From NCBI GenBank assembly GCA_025055285.1, contig JANWXM010000001.1, positions 248,001-312,000 of the forward strand: a stretch of DNA of 64,000 bases. Reading direction: 5' to 3'. Origin of the DNA: Saprospiraceae bacterium (GTDB lineage Bacteria > Bacteroidota > Bacteroidia > Chitinophagales > Saprospiraceae). The notes under the pieces were generated by a model. It had not been told where the DNA came from and ran no database searches. It worked only from the letters and a program-made list of their open reading frames with translations. Made by a program: the position numbers and the translations under genes. Positions 34,345-42,774 of this stretch are shown here, piece by piece. The number at the start of each line of letters is the position of its first letter. Within the stretch, counting starts at the first letter, position 1.

Positions 34345-35367
34345 ATGACACGCATTTTTCTGTGGTTTGCGCTTATCTTTCTCATGAGTAAGTGTACTTC
34401 TGATAACACTAATAAGCAAAAGTTGGACGGCCGACCTGATTATGTTCTTGTCATTCACGGCGGTGCTGGGACTCTTTCTCGTCAGACTATGACCGCCGAG
34501 CGCGAGATGCGTTATCGAGCAGCACTTGACTCAGCACTTCAAGTCGGCGAAGGTATTCTTCGAGCAGGTGGCACGGCACTGGATGCTGTTACTGAAACAG
34601 TGGCATGGTTAGAAGACTGCCCTTTGTTTAATGCTGGGCGCGGCGCTGTATTTACCCACGAAGGCCGAAACGAGCTAGATGCCAGCATCATGGAGGGTCG
34701 GACACAGCGTGCCGGTGCAGTAGGAGCGGTCACCATAGTGAAAAATCCCATACGATTAGCACGCGCTGTTATGGAAAAATCACCACACGTTTTCCTGGTT
34801 GGTTCTGGCGCCGAGCGATTTGCTATTGAAAATGGCCTGGATACCGTGTCGCCCTCATGGTTTTTTACTCAAGAACGTTGGGAAGCCCTTCAAAAAATGC
34901 TACAGGAGGATGACAAAGTGGGTAGTGCTTCTGCTAGTTCGGCAGCGTATCAGTTTGGCACAGTGGGTGCCGTTGCTTTAGACCGACAAGGCAATCTCGC
35001 TGCGGCCACTTCCACAGGTGGCATGACGAACAAACGATGGAACCGAATAGGCGATTCGCCCATCATTGGTGCAGGCACTTATGCCTCAAACGACGCCTGC
35101 GCAGTGTCGTGTACGGGCCACGGAGAATACTTTATCCGTTACGCCGTAGCGCACGACGTATGGGCGCGCATGGTTTATGGAGGCGCCTCCCTTCAAGAGG
35201 CAGCTTACGAGGTAATAATGAAGAAATTGGCAGAAAAGGGTGGACGAGGTGGCTTAATCGCCGTAGACAAAAGAGGTAACATCGCCATGCCGTTTAACTC
35301 AGAGGGTATGTATCGAGGATACGCACGACCGGGTGAGCGCAAAACGGCCATCTTCGCCGGTGAATGA
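34345..35367 (+). CDS. Isoaspartyl peptidase / type 2 L-asparaginase (Ntn-hydrolase)
   Basis: The 340-aa precursor is expected to cut itself before Thr206 in QFGTVGAVALD, giving alpha and beta chains that hydrolyse isoaspartyl dipeptides or asparagine. Other family motifs are VIHGGAGTLS, NAGRGAVFTHEGRNELDASI, and TSTGGMTNKRWNRIGDSPIIGAGTYA (given here only by its start). The N-terminus is hydrophobic and ends MSKC; the Lys before Cys makes a poor lipobox, so export as a lipoprotein is uncertain. It is followed after 19 bp by rarA on the same strand. Confidence 0.9.
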   Translation: MTRIFLWFALIFLMSKCTSDNTNKQKLDGRPDYVLVIHGGAGTLSRQTMTAEREMRYRAALDSALQVGEGILRAGGTALDAVTETVAWLEDCPLFNAGRGAVFTHEGRNELDASIMEGRTQRAGAVGAVTIVKNPIRLARAVMEKSPHVFLVGSGAERFAIENGLDTVSPSWFFTQERWEALQKMLQEDDKVGSASASSAAYQFGTVGAVALDRQGNLAAATSTGGMTNKRWNRIGDSPIIGAGTYASNDACAVSCTGHGEYFIRYAVAHDVWARMVYGGASLQEAAYEVIMKKLAEKGGRGGLIAVDKRGNIAMPFNSEGMYRGYARPGERKTAIFAGE

Positions 35368-35386
35368 AGAAAAACATCTGCTAATC

Positions 35387-36664
35387 ATGATACCGTTAGC
35401 CGAACGCATGCGCCCGCGCGATTTATCGCAATTCATTGGCCAGCAGCACTTAGTGGGCGAAGGAGCAGTATTGCGTCGAGCCCTTGAAATGGGCAGAATA
35501 CCGTCGCTCATTTTCTGGGGACCTCCGGGCGTGGGCAAAACAACACTTGCTCAACTCATCGCTCAGCAGCTGAACAAACCCTTTTATCAGCTTTCTGCTG
35601 TCCACGCTGGAGTAAAGGAAGTCCGTGAAGTTATCGAAAATGCTGAAAAAGCATCGCTCTTTCAAACGCGAGGAGCCATCTTATTTATCGACGAAATCCA
35701 TCGTTTTTCCAAGAGCCAGCAGGATGCCCTACTAGGAGCTGTAGAAAAAGGTATTGTAACCCTCATTGGTGCCACCACGGAAAACCCGTCCTTCGAGGTT
35801 ATTCCCGCCCTGCTGTCGCGTTGTCAGGTGTACATATTGCACCCTTTGACTCGCGAGCAACTGGAAATGTTGTTGCGCCGAGCCTTGTTAGAGGATGAAC
35901 TTCTCAAGAAACGTCAGGTAGAACTAGCAGAAACGGATGCTTTGTTGCTGTACTCAGGAGGCGACGCGCGCCGTCTGTTGAACGCCCTAGAACTCATAGT
36001 AAATGCCACGCCGGAAAACCTTCCTGTGTGCATTACGAACGAATACGTTCGAGAAAAAATTCAGCAAAATATCGCCCTCTACGACAAAAGCGGTGAACAG
36101 CACTACGATATTATTTCAGCGTTCATCAAAAGCGTGCGCGGAAGCGATCCTAATGCTGCACTGTATTGGCTAGCCCGCATGTTGGAGGGCGGCGAAGATA
36201 TTGAGTTTATTGCTCGGCGTCTCATCATCTTAGCAGCTGAAGATATTGGGTTAGCTAACCCGAATGCGCTGTTGCTAGCTACTGCCACTATGGAGGCCGT
36301 GCGAGTCATTGGCATGCCAGAGGCCCGCATTGTCCTGTCGGAGTGTACCATCTATTTAGCTACTTCACCCAAGAGCAACTCGGCCTACTTAGCCATAGAC
36401 AAGGCGCTCGAGACCGTGCGTGCTGGAAAAGTTTACCCTGTTCCTTTGCACTTGCGCAATGCACCTACACCACTTTTACGCGAGCTGCGCTACGGTGCAG
36501 GGTATCGGTATAGCCACGATTTTCCCGGACATTTTATTCAGCAGGACTACTTGCCCTCAGAACTAAAGGGCACATGTTTTTATGAGCCAGCCGATAATGC
36601 CGCCGAGGCCCGTATGCGCGAAAAGTTGCGGCAAGAATGGAAACAGTGGTACCCATACGCTTAA
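35387..36664 (+). CDS. rarA: Replication-associated recombination protein A (RarA/MgsA)
   Basis: The 425-aa AAA+ clamp-loader-like ATPase acts at stalled replication forks. It shows the typical start [20 protein letters not shown], Walker [10 protein letters not shown], Walker [20 protein letters not shown], sensor-1 [18 protein letters not shown], arginine sensor GGDARRLLN and the C-terminal tetramer domain with [23 protein letters not shown] 35387 gives the common N-terminus; GTG codons at 35333 and 35360 would extend it into the previous gene. The length is normal. Confidence 0.93.
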   Translation: MIPLAERMRPRDLSQFIGQQHLVGEGAVLRRALEMGRIPSLIFWGPPGVGKTTLAQLIAQQLNKPFYQLSAVHAGVKEVREVIENAEKASLFQTRGAILFIDEIHRFSKSQQDALLGAVEKGIVTLIGATTENPSFEVIPALLSRCQVYILHPLTREQLEMLLRRALLEDELLKKRQVELAETDALLLYSGGDARRLLNALELIVNATPENLPVCITNEYVREKIQQNIALYDKSGEQHYDIISAFIKSVRGSDPNAALYWLARMLEGGEDIEFIARRLIILAAEDIGLANPNALLLATATMEAVRVIGMPEARIVLSECTIYLATSPKSNSAYLAIDKALETVRAGKVYPVPLHLRNAPTPLLRELRYGAGYRYSHDFPGHFIQQDYLPSELKGTCFYEPADNAAEARMREKLRQEWKQWYPYA

Positions 36665-36705
36665 CCTTCGGCAAGGTCTTTGCCCAGGCGCATCGAAGGT
36701 GCATC

Positions 36706-36739
36706 TTGCCCTTAGCGTAGCGCGCACGGTCTATCTTTG
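36706..36739 (+). promoter_or_regulatory. Promoter for the ribF-GT2 gene; near-leaderless
   Basis: TTG at 36706-36708 and TATCTTTG at 36732-36739, 23-bp spacer, at the long end of the range known for Flavobacterium. The -7 box ends 8 bp before the ATG at 36748, so the leader would be only a few nucleotides. Confidence 0.5.
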
Positions 36740-36747
36740 CTGCCGCC

Positions 36748-38772
36748 ATGCAGGTCTTCTCTAACCTAGAGCAATTGCCATCGCTCACTAACACGGTACT
36801 CACCATTGGTTCCTTTGACGGCGTTCATGTCGGTCATCAGCACATCTTGGCGCAGGTGCGGCGCCTAGCGAAAAAGCACGGCGGCCCAAGTGTAGTGCTT
36901 ACCTTCGAACCCCATCCGCGCACAGTGCTTCAACCAGAGGATACTTCATTCTCCTTGATTACCAGCACTTCAGAAAAAATACGCCTTTTCGAGAAAGCTG
37001 GACTAGACTACGCTATCCTTGCTCCCTTTACACCTGAGTTTGCTCGTTACACGGCTCAGCAATACGTCGAGGATTTTTTGCTGCGCTATTTGCGACCTGC
37101 TGTGATCGTAATTGGATATGACCATCACTTTGGCGCTCAGCGCGAAGGAGATATTCATTTCTTACGTCGCTATGAGGCGCAGGGCTTTTTTCGCGTAGTA
37201 GAAATTCCAGCGCAGCTTATAGAAGAAATTACTGTCAGCTCTACTAAAATACGGCGGGCCATAGAAGCGGGTAATATCGCTCAGGCGAATCGCTTCTTAG
37301 GACATCCCTTTGCCTTTCGAGGCGTCGTAGTGCCAGGCCAACAGGTGGGGCGCACACTGGGCTTTCCCACCGCTAACTTGGAACTAGAAGAGCCGCGACA
37401 ACTTATCCCTCCCGATGGGATTTACGCCGCTCGCGCCTATCTGCCCGACGAAACTGGCTATGATGCAATGCTTTATATCGGCCATCGGCCCACGCTCTCA
37501 GGCAACAGAGCGCGTACCATCGAAGCCCACTTACTAGATTTTAAGGGCAACCTGTACGGTCAGATCTTGCGCATAGAGGTGATAGACTTCGTGCGCAAAG
37601 ACCAGAAATTGGCTCATCTGGAGGAACTGCGCACTCATATCGAGGCCGACCGCCAAGTCATTCGTGAGCGACTAAGCCAAGCGCAGCAAGAACATCCCGT
37701 TGAATCTAATATCGTGTGTGGCCACGACGAAGTGGTTATTGTAGTTCTCAACTACAACACGCGCGCTCATTTAGAGACATACTTGCCCAGTGTGTTGGCG
37801 CACAGTGAGGGTGCACGCATAATAGTAGCCGACAATGGCTCTCCCGACGACTCAGTAGCTATGTTGCACGCTCAATTCCCTGAAGTAGAGCTGATAGAAT
37901 TGAAGCACAACTATGGCTTTGCCCAAGGTTACAATGAAGCCCTAGCCCGCATCGTGGGAGGCAACATAATCGTTATCCTCAATTCAGACGTCGAGGTAAC
38001 GCCAGGATGGATGGTACCAGTGTTAGAAGCCATGCAGGCGAACGCGCGCATTGCTGTGGTACAGCCTAAGATTCTTTCCTGGCGCCAGAAAAACCGCTTT
38101 GAATACGCCGGTGCTGCAGGAGGATGGATTGATGCCCTAGGCTATCCCTTTTGCCGAGGGCGTATCTTTAGCTGTTGTGAGGAAGACAGCGGTCAATACG
38201 ATGCTCCTCAAGAGTGCTTCTGGGCAGCAGGAGCAGCGCTCTTCATTCGCGCCGACCTCTTTCGCCGTATCGGCGGTTTTGATGGCACTTACTTCGCTCA
38301 TAATGAGGAGATTGACTTGTGTTGGCGACTCAAACGCGCCGGTTACGCTGTCTGGTGCATTCCGCAGTCTGTTGTCTACCACTTAGGCGGCGGAACGCTA
38401 GAATATGAAAACCCTCGAAAAATATTTCTCAACTTTCGAAACAGCTTGTTCACCCTTCTAAAAAACGAGTCGGTGGGGAAATTACTCTGGCTCATTCCCA
38501 CTCGCCTTGTGTTGGATGGAATAGCAGGCATACGTTTCCTGATCTATGGCCAGTGGCAAGCTGCTGTTGCTATTGTTCAGGCGCATTTCTCATTTTACCG
38601 CAACTTTGTGAAAATACTTCGTAAAAGACGGATTTTCAATGAATTAGTTGAAAAAGTTCGAATAGGCCCGCCCAACCGAACGGGTATTTACAAAGGTAGT
38701 ATTGTTTATGCTCACTACATTCGAGGCATACGGAAATTTGCCTCTTTAAAAAGTATATTTGAAGGAAATTAG
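36748..38772 (+). CDS. ribF: Fusion of riboflavin kinase/FAD synthetase (RibF) and GT2 glycosyltransferase
   Basis: A 674-aa protein with two unrelated halves in one undisturbed frame. Residues 1-310 are a complete RibF: the FAD-synthetase domain (TIGSFDGVHVGHQHIL at 19-34, FEPHPRTVL, GYDHHFGAQREGD, STKIRR) and the flavokinase domain (VVVPGQQVGRTLGFPTANLE at 193-212, IEAHLLDFKGNLYG). It makes FMN and FAD. Residues 328-674 are a GT2 transferase (VVLNYNTRAHLETYLPSVL, IIVADNGSPDDSV, NYGFAQGYNEAL, the ILNSDVEVTPGW acidic motif, HNEEIDLCWRLKRAGY), followed by a tail with hydrophobic helices. The link is about 15 residues around 311-327. Each half would be normal alone; the fusion is unusual. Confidence 0.88.
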   Translation: MQVFSNLEQLPSLTNTVLTIGSFDGVHVGHQHILAQVRRLAKKHGGPSVVLTFEPHPRTVLQPEDTSFSLITSTSEKIRLFEKAGLDYAILAPFTPEFARYTAQQYVEDFLLRYLRPAVIVIGYDHHFGAQREGDIHFLRRYEAQGFFRVVEIPAQLIEEITVSSTKIRRAIEAGNIAQANRFLGHPFAFRGVVVPGQQVGRTLGFPTANLELEEPRQLIPPDGIYAARAYLPDETGYDAMLYIGHRPTLSGNRARTIEAHLLDFKGNLYGQILRIEVIDFVRKDQKLAHLEELRTHIEADRQVIRERLSQAQQEHPVESNIVCGHDEVVIVVLNYNTRAHLETYLPSVLAHSEGARIIVADNGSPDDSVAMLHAQFPEVELIELKHNYGFAQGYNEALARIVGGNIIVILNSDVEVTPGWMVPVLEAMQANARIAVVQPKILSWRQKNRFEYAGAAGGWIDALGYPFCRGRIFSCCEEDSGQYDAPQECFWAAGAALFIRADLFRRIGGFDGTYFAHNEEIDLCWRLKRAGYAVWCIPQSVVYHLGGGTLEYENPRKIFLNFRNSLFTLLKNESVGKLLWLIPTRLVLDGIAGIRFLIYGQWQAAVAIVQAHFSFYRNFVKILRKRRIFNELVEKVRIGPPNRTGIYKGSIVYAHYIRGIRKFASLKSIFEGN

Positions 38773-38843
38773 ACCTCGTAGTTGGCCTCAAGTACTCTTT
38801 AGGTTGAGCAGACTTGGCTCCAACGATGTTTAAGATCTGAGGT

Positions 38844-39584
38844 ATGTCTAGACCAGAATTGATTTACGAAGACGAAGCAATTTTAGTAGTGAATAAACCG
38901 CCGGGTTTGTTGACCATAGCCGATCGCTTTGGCAATCCGAATAATCTACATGAGTGGTTGGAGCGCCGCTACGGGCGAGTATTGGTCGTGCATCGGCTCG
39001 ACCGGGAAACGAGCGGTGTCCTTTGTTTTGCTCGCACGGAGGAGGCGCATCGGTATCTCTCGCTCCAGTTCGAACACCACTCTGTAGATAAATTCTATCT
39101 GGTCTTACTCGATGGCATCATGCTGCAGGAGGAAGGCGAAATTAACAAACCAATTGGACCTCATCCGACAATCTCAGGAAAGATGGTCATTACAGCTCGA
39201 GGTAAACCCTCCTTGACAAAGTATCGCGTTCTGGAGCGCTTTCAGCACTTTACGCTCATTGAAGCGCTTCTCAAAACAGGTCGCATGCATCAAGCGCGCA
39301 TCCACTTCCAAAGCATAGGATACCCTTTGGCTGTAGATGCTCTGTATGGTCGGCGGTCCGCCTTATATCTCTCCGAGATAAAAGGGCGGGCTTACAAAGT
39401 CGGAAAATTTAGCACAGAAGAGCGCCCACTCCTAGCGCGTACCTCCTTGCACGCTCATCGCTTGTGTTTCGACCATCCAATCTCTGAACAGCGCATGGAA
39501 TTTCAGGCCGAATTGCCAAAAGACTTCTACGCCCTGCTCAAGCAATTGCGAAAATGGGAGCAAACGGCTGACTATCAAAAATAG
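38844..39584 (+). CDS. RluA family pseudouridine synthase
   Basis: The 246-aa enzyme converts uridines to pseudouridine in rRNA or tRNA. It has the catalytic motif VVHRLDRETSGVLCFART with Asp in HRLDR, plus NKPPGLLTI, KFYLVLLDG, LLKTGRMHQARIHFQSIGYP and DALYGRR. There is no S4 domain at the N-terminus, so it belongs to the short RluA-type group. The exact RNA target cannot be fixed. It follows the RibF-GT2 gene by 71 bp. Confidence 0.9.
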   Translation: MSRPELIYEDEAILVVNKPPGLLTIADRFGNPNNLHEWLERRYGRVLVVHRLDRETSGVLCFARTEEAHRYLSLQFEHHSVDKFYLVLLDGIMLQEEGEINKPIGPHPTISGKMVITARGKPSLTKYRVLERFQHFTLIEALLKTGRMHQARIHFQSIGYPLAVDALYGRRSALYLSEIKGRAYKVGKFSTEERPLLARTSLHAHRLCFDHPISEQRMEFQAELPKDFYALLKQLRKWEQTADYQK

Positions 39585-39587
39585 AAA

Positions 39588-39611
39588 TCCCCCGCTTTTT
39601 GCAGCGAGGGA
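39588..39611. terminator. Hairpin after the pseudouridine synthase gene
   Basis: TCCCCCGC (39588-39595) can pair with GCGAGGGA (39604-39611) with one mismatch and an 8-nt loop. It is placed 4 bp after the stop. The plus-strand flank lacks a T-run while the minus-strand flank is T-rich, so orientation is unclear. Confidence 0.4.
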
Positions 39612-40254
39612 CTCTAACCCAAACAAATAAACACAAAAACTACTTGTGGCAAGTATAAGGCGACTTTTAGATTTGATTGAATGTTTGTGTAAAAATTTTT
39701 TGTCAGAAAAAAAACTCAACACGTTCCAAGGAAAAAGAAGAAAGACAGGGATAAAGGGCAGTTTAGCGTTTAAAACCTCGATGAGATACTGCAGATACTT
39801 AACAGGGTTAATGACCGATGTTGCGCAGAAGGAGTGCGGAGCGCCTTCTCGGCGTTTAACCTACTGTTATAAGCGCGAATTGCTAATATTTGCATGCTCC
39901 TGAAGACCGTCTGAACAGCACCAGATATTGTTCCAGAAAGTAATGTCCGTAAGAACATTCGATGCAATGGAGGAGTAGTCTCGCCTCGTTCCTTCTGCCT
40001 CATGGAGTAATGACAAAAGGTTTCAGCGTGCTCGTTATAGCAGAGAACGACACGGCCCGAATAGAGCAGAATTCTGTCTCCCTTCCGCGAGGTCTTGTTA
40101 ATGATTTGAGTCTACCATGAGAAAGCGAAGCCGTTGAAGCAAGCCGGCTAATGTCGTGCGGACGTTAAAAGATGTTTTTCAAGCGAGGAGCTGGACTGAT
40201 GTGCATATTTTTGTCGCAAGAAGGCATCTAGCGCATAACGAATGCCCTGACTTT
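39612..40254. other. Long intergenic region, no gene supported
   Basis: About 640 bp, the longest unassigned stretch. Small open frames on both strands lack protein-like composition. A near-palindrome with EcoRI-like core (GAGCAGAATTCTGTCTC) lies about 40062-40080. It may hold a regulatory leader or non-coding RNA for the following sugar cassette, but no known RNA family is recognisable by eye. Confidence 0.4.
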
Positions 40255-40830
40255 ATGGAATTTAGACAGCGCCGCCTACCTGGAGTATGGGAAATTCGCC
40301 TTTCACCTATTTGCGACACTCGTGGTTTTTTCATGCGTACTTATGACGTTCAACTTTTTGAAGAGGCCGGTATCCACCGGCCATGGGTGCAAGAGAATCA
40401 TTCGCTCAGTAAGCGGCGCGGTATTTTGCGAGGATTGCACTTCCAGTTTCCGCCTTATGCGGAAACCAAGCTTGTGCGTTGTATCCGCGGAGCAATATTC
40501 GATGTCTTTGTAGATCTCCGGCCTGACTCGCCCACTTTTGGTCAGTGGGATAGCATCGAACTTTCAGAAGACGCCCCTTGCATGCTGCTTATTCCTCGCG
40601 GTTTTGCGCACGGTTTTTGCACCCTTACGGAAAAGACTGAAGTGCTCTACAAGGTGGATAGCCCTTACCAGCGCGACTACGAGGGTGGTTTGCTTTGGTC
40701 AGACCCAGATCTGTGCATTTCTTGGCCAATAAGTGAGCCCTTTCTGTCGGAGAAGGATCAGCGGAACTGGACGTGGCAAACATTTGTTTTACAACATAGT
40801 TATCGCTTTAGAGGCCTTTATAACAAATAA
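40255..40830 (+). CDS. rfbC: dTDP-4-dehydrorhamnose 3,5-epimerase family protein
   Basis: The 191-aa cupin enzyme matches RfbC/RmlC: DTRGFFMRTYD, QENHSLSKRRGILRGLHFQ with the catalytic His, TKLVRCIRGAIFDVFVDLR, and IPRGFAHGFCTL. It isomerises dTDP-4-keto-6-deoxyglucose at C3 and C5 on the way to dTDP-rhamnose or related sugars. The ATG at 40255 gives the normal N-terminus MEFRQRRLPG; an upstream start at 40156 adds 33 atypical residues. No rfbA, rfbB or rfbD is beside it. It leads a three-gene sugar cassette with the following aminotransferase (24 bp) and acetyltransferase. Close 3-epimerase-only relatives (e.g. for dTDP-aminosugars) cannot be excluded. Confidence 0.86.
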   Translation: MEFRQRRLPGVWEIRLSPICDTRGFFMRTYDVQLFEEAGIHRPWVQENHSLSKRRGILRGLHFQFPPYAETKLVRCIRGAIFDVFVDLRPDSPTFGQWDSIELSEDAPCMLLIPRGFAHGFCTLTEKTEVLYKVDSPYQRDYEGGLLWSDPDLCISWPISEPFLSEKDQRNWTWQTFVLQHSYRFRGLYNK

Positions 40831-40854
40831 GTAAAATCTATCCTCTTCTTAACA

Positions 40855-41997
40855 ATGAACGTTCGGCTATTTAAACCCTCTTTGGGCGAAGAAGAGCTCC
40901 AAATGATTCGCGAAGCCTTTGAGCGCTCGTGGATCGGTTTAGGCCCCAATGTTAGCCAATTTGAGGCAGAATGGCAAAAATTTACTGGTGCAGCAGCCGC
41001 GGTAGGCGTCAATTCTGCCACAGCAGCCCTGCATTTGGCTCTGGCTGTGTTTCGCTTTCCAGAAGGCAAAAAAGTGTTAGTTCCTTCGCTTACGTTTGCT
41101 GCCACTGCGACGGCAGTTCTGTACAACCGCCTTATTCCCGTGTTCGTAGACAGTGATCCGGTAACGTTAGGCATAGATTTGCAAGATTTAGAGCGCAAGT
41201 ACGACGCTGATTGCGTAGCCGTCATACCTGTTCATTACGCAGGTCACCCCGTACCGATGGAGCGCCTCGTGCCTTGGGCGCGCGAACGCGGTTTAAAAAT
41301 CATCGAAGATTGTGCCCACACGGCAGGTGCCGTTTACAAGGGCAGGATGCTCGGCTTATGGGGCGATATTGGCTGTTTTTCCTTCGAGGAAAAGAAGCTA
41401 ATGACCACGGGCGACGGCGGCATGATGGTCACTAATGATCCTGACCTATTCCGCGATGTGCGCGCAATGCGCTGGGTCGGCATTGACAAAGACAACTGGA
41501 AAACCGCCCAAGCTTACGTAACTGCCAACCGCAACGCTATGCACTGGTTCTACGAAATTAATGTGCTGGGCTACAAGTACAATATGAACGATCTAGCAGC
41601 GGCGATCGGTTTGGCTCAATTGAAGAAGTTACCAGCAATGAACCAGCGCCGTTCCCAAATCATCCGCCGTTACCTGGAAGGTCTACGAGGCGTTCCAGGA
41701 GTCACTCCCTTGCTACCCTTTGAACCGGAAAAATATTGCTACCAAATGTTTGGCATACGTGCTGATCAGCGCGATGATTTGATGATTCACCTCAAAAGCC
41801 GCGGCATCGCTACAGGTTGCCACTACACTCCGCTGAGCCTGCAGCCTCTCTTCGCTCCGTGGGGGCGTACTTGTCCTTACATAGAAGCGGAGCACAATCG
41901 CTTTATTACCCTACCCTTACATGCTGATTTGACAGATGAAGAAGTTGATTACGTCTTAGAGGGCATCTACACCTTTTACGAAGTCCATGTTACCTAA
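40855..41997 (+). CDS. DegT/DnrJ/EryC1/StrS family PLP aminotransferase
   Basis: The 380-aa enzyme transfers an amino group to a keto-sugar nucleotide. Seen are GVNSATAALHLAL, VLVPSLTFAATATAVLY, IEDCAHTAGAVYKGRMLG and GCFSFEEKKLMTTGDGGMMV, whose Lys (about residue 181) should bind PLP. A C-terminal QRDDLMIHLKSRGIATGCHY and FITLPLHADLTDEEVDYVLE complete the fold. It lies between rfbC and an acetyltransferase gene with which it overlaps by 11 bp, suggesting that the three make an N-acetylated amino sugar for LPS or capsule. Confidence 0.92.
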   Translation: MNVRLFKPSLGEEELQMIREAFERSWIGLGPNVSQFEAEWQKFTGAAAAVGVNSATAALHLALAVFRFPEGKKVLVPSLTFAATATAVLYNRLIPVFVDSDPVTLGIDLQDLERKYDADCVAVIPVHYAGHPVPMERLVPWARERGLKIIEDCAHTAGAVYKGRMLGLWGDIGCFSFEEKKLMTTGDGGMMVTNDPDLFRDVRAMRWVGIDKDNWKTAQAYVTANRNAMHWFYEINVLGYKYNMNDLAAAIGLAQLKKLPAMNQRRSQIIRRYLEGLRGVPGVTPLLPFEPEKYCYQMFGIRADQRDDLMIHLKSRGIATGCHYTPLSLQPLFAPWGRTCPYIEAEHNRFITLPLHADLTDEEVDYVLEGIYTFYEVHVT

Positions 41998-42640
41998 GCT
42001 CATCGTTTGGGGAGGCACTGGCAATTTCAAGGTTCTTTGCGAACTGCTTCACGGGCAGTATGAGATCATCGGCTATTTCGACAACAATCCTAACATTGCC
42101 TCAGAGTACTGCGGTATTCCGCACTTAGGTGGCTGGGAGGCTTTTCTTCAATGGATAAAGAACTCTCGTGTTTCGGCACAGCCGCCACACTTCATCGTGA
42201 GCATTGGGCCGGGGCACGGAGCTGTGCGTCGTCAACTCCATCAACAACTTAAGGCGCATGGTCTAAAACCGATTACAGCGGTTCATCGCACTGCCTTTGT
42301 GGCTTCAAACGCGGAACTCGGAGAGGGTACTCAAGTTTATGCCCATGCCACTGTTTGTGTAGATGCGCGCATTGGGCGCAATTGTCTAATCAATACCCGT
42401 GCCTCTATTGACCATGAGTGTGTACTCGAAGATGGCGCTTCTATAGGACCTGGTGCGGTGCTAGCTGGCTTGGTTCATGTAGGCGAAAATGCCGATATTT
42501 ACACAGGAGCCGTGATACTTCCTCGCGTGCGTATCGGTGCCAATGCAGTCGTAGGGGCGGGTGCTGTTGTCCGCCACGATGTACCGCCAAAAACAGTCGT
42601 CGTAGGTAATCCAGCTACGGTACTACGCGTAAATCCTTGA
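41987..42640 (+). CDS. NeuD/PglD-like sugar O/N-acyltransferase (left-handed beta-helix)
   Basis: The 217-aa protein has an N-terminal Rossmann-type substrate domain (LIVWGGTGNFKVLCELL, IIGYFDNNPNI) and hexapeptide repeats at about 105-210 (ARIGRNCLINTRASIDHECV, ASIGPGAVLAGLVHVGENAD, IGANAVVGAGAVVRHDVPPK), ending VVGNPATVLR. This is the PglD/NeuD acyltransferase architecture; His in SIDHEC is the likely catalytic base. It probably acetylates the amino sugar made by the upstream aminotransferase, whose gene it overlaps by 11 bp. Confidence 0.9.
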   Translation: MLPKLIVWGGTGNFKVLCELLHGQYEIIGYFDNNPNIASEYCGIPHLGGWEAFLQWIKNSRVSAQPPHFIVSIGPGHGAVRRQLHQQLKAHGLKPITAVHRTAFVASNAELGEGTQVYAHATVCVDARIGRNCLINTRASIDHECVLEDGASIGPGAVLAGLVHVGENADIYTGAVILPRVRIGANAVVGAGAVVRHDVPPKTVVVGNPATVLRVNP

Positions 42641-42683
42641 TAATTTGGACTGTTTCTCTCGGTCGGAACTTGCTTTTAACCGT

Positions 42684-42711
42684 GGCCTTTTATCTTGGGC
42701 ATAAAAGGGCC
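42684..42711 (+). terminator. Probable terminator after the sugar cassette
   Basis: GGCCTTTTAT (42684-42693) pairs with ATAAAAGGGCC (42701-42711) with a one-base bulge and 7-nt loop, followed by ATTTCTC. It lies 44 bp past the acyltransferase stop. Confidence 0.5.
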
Positions 42712-42774
42712 ATTTCTCGGCTTTAAAAACCAGAACAACGGCTGCTGCGTTTATTAATAAAAGAGAAAAAGATC

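Noticed and set aside
39646-39903. 85-codon plus-strand frame in the intergenic region
   Set aside because: Lys/Arg-rich low-quality composition and no support from promoter or family.
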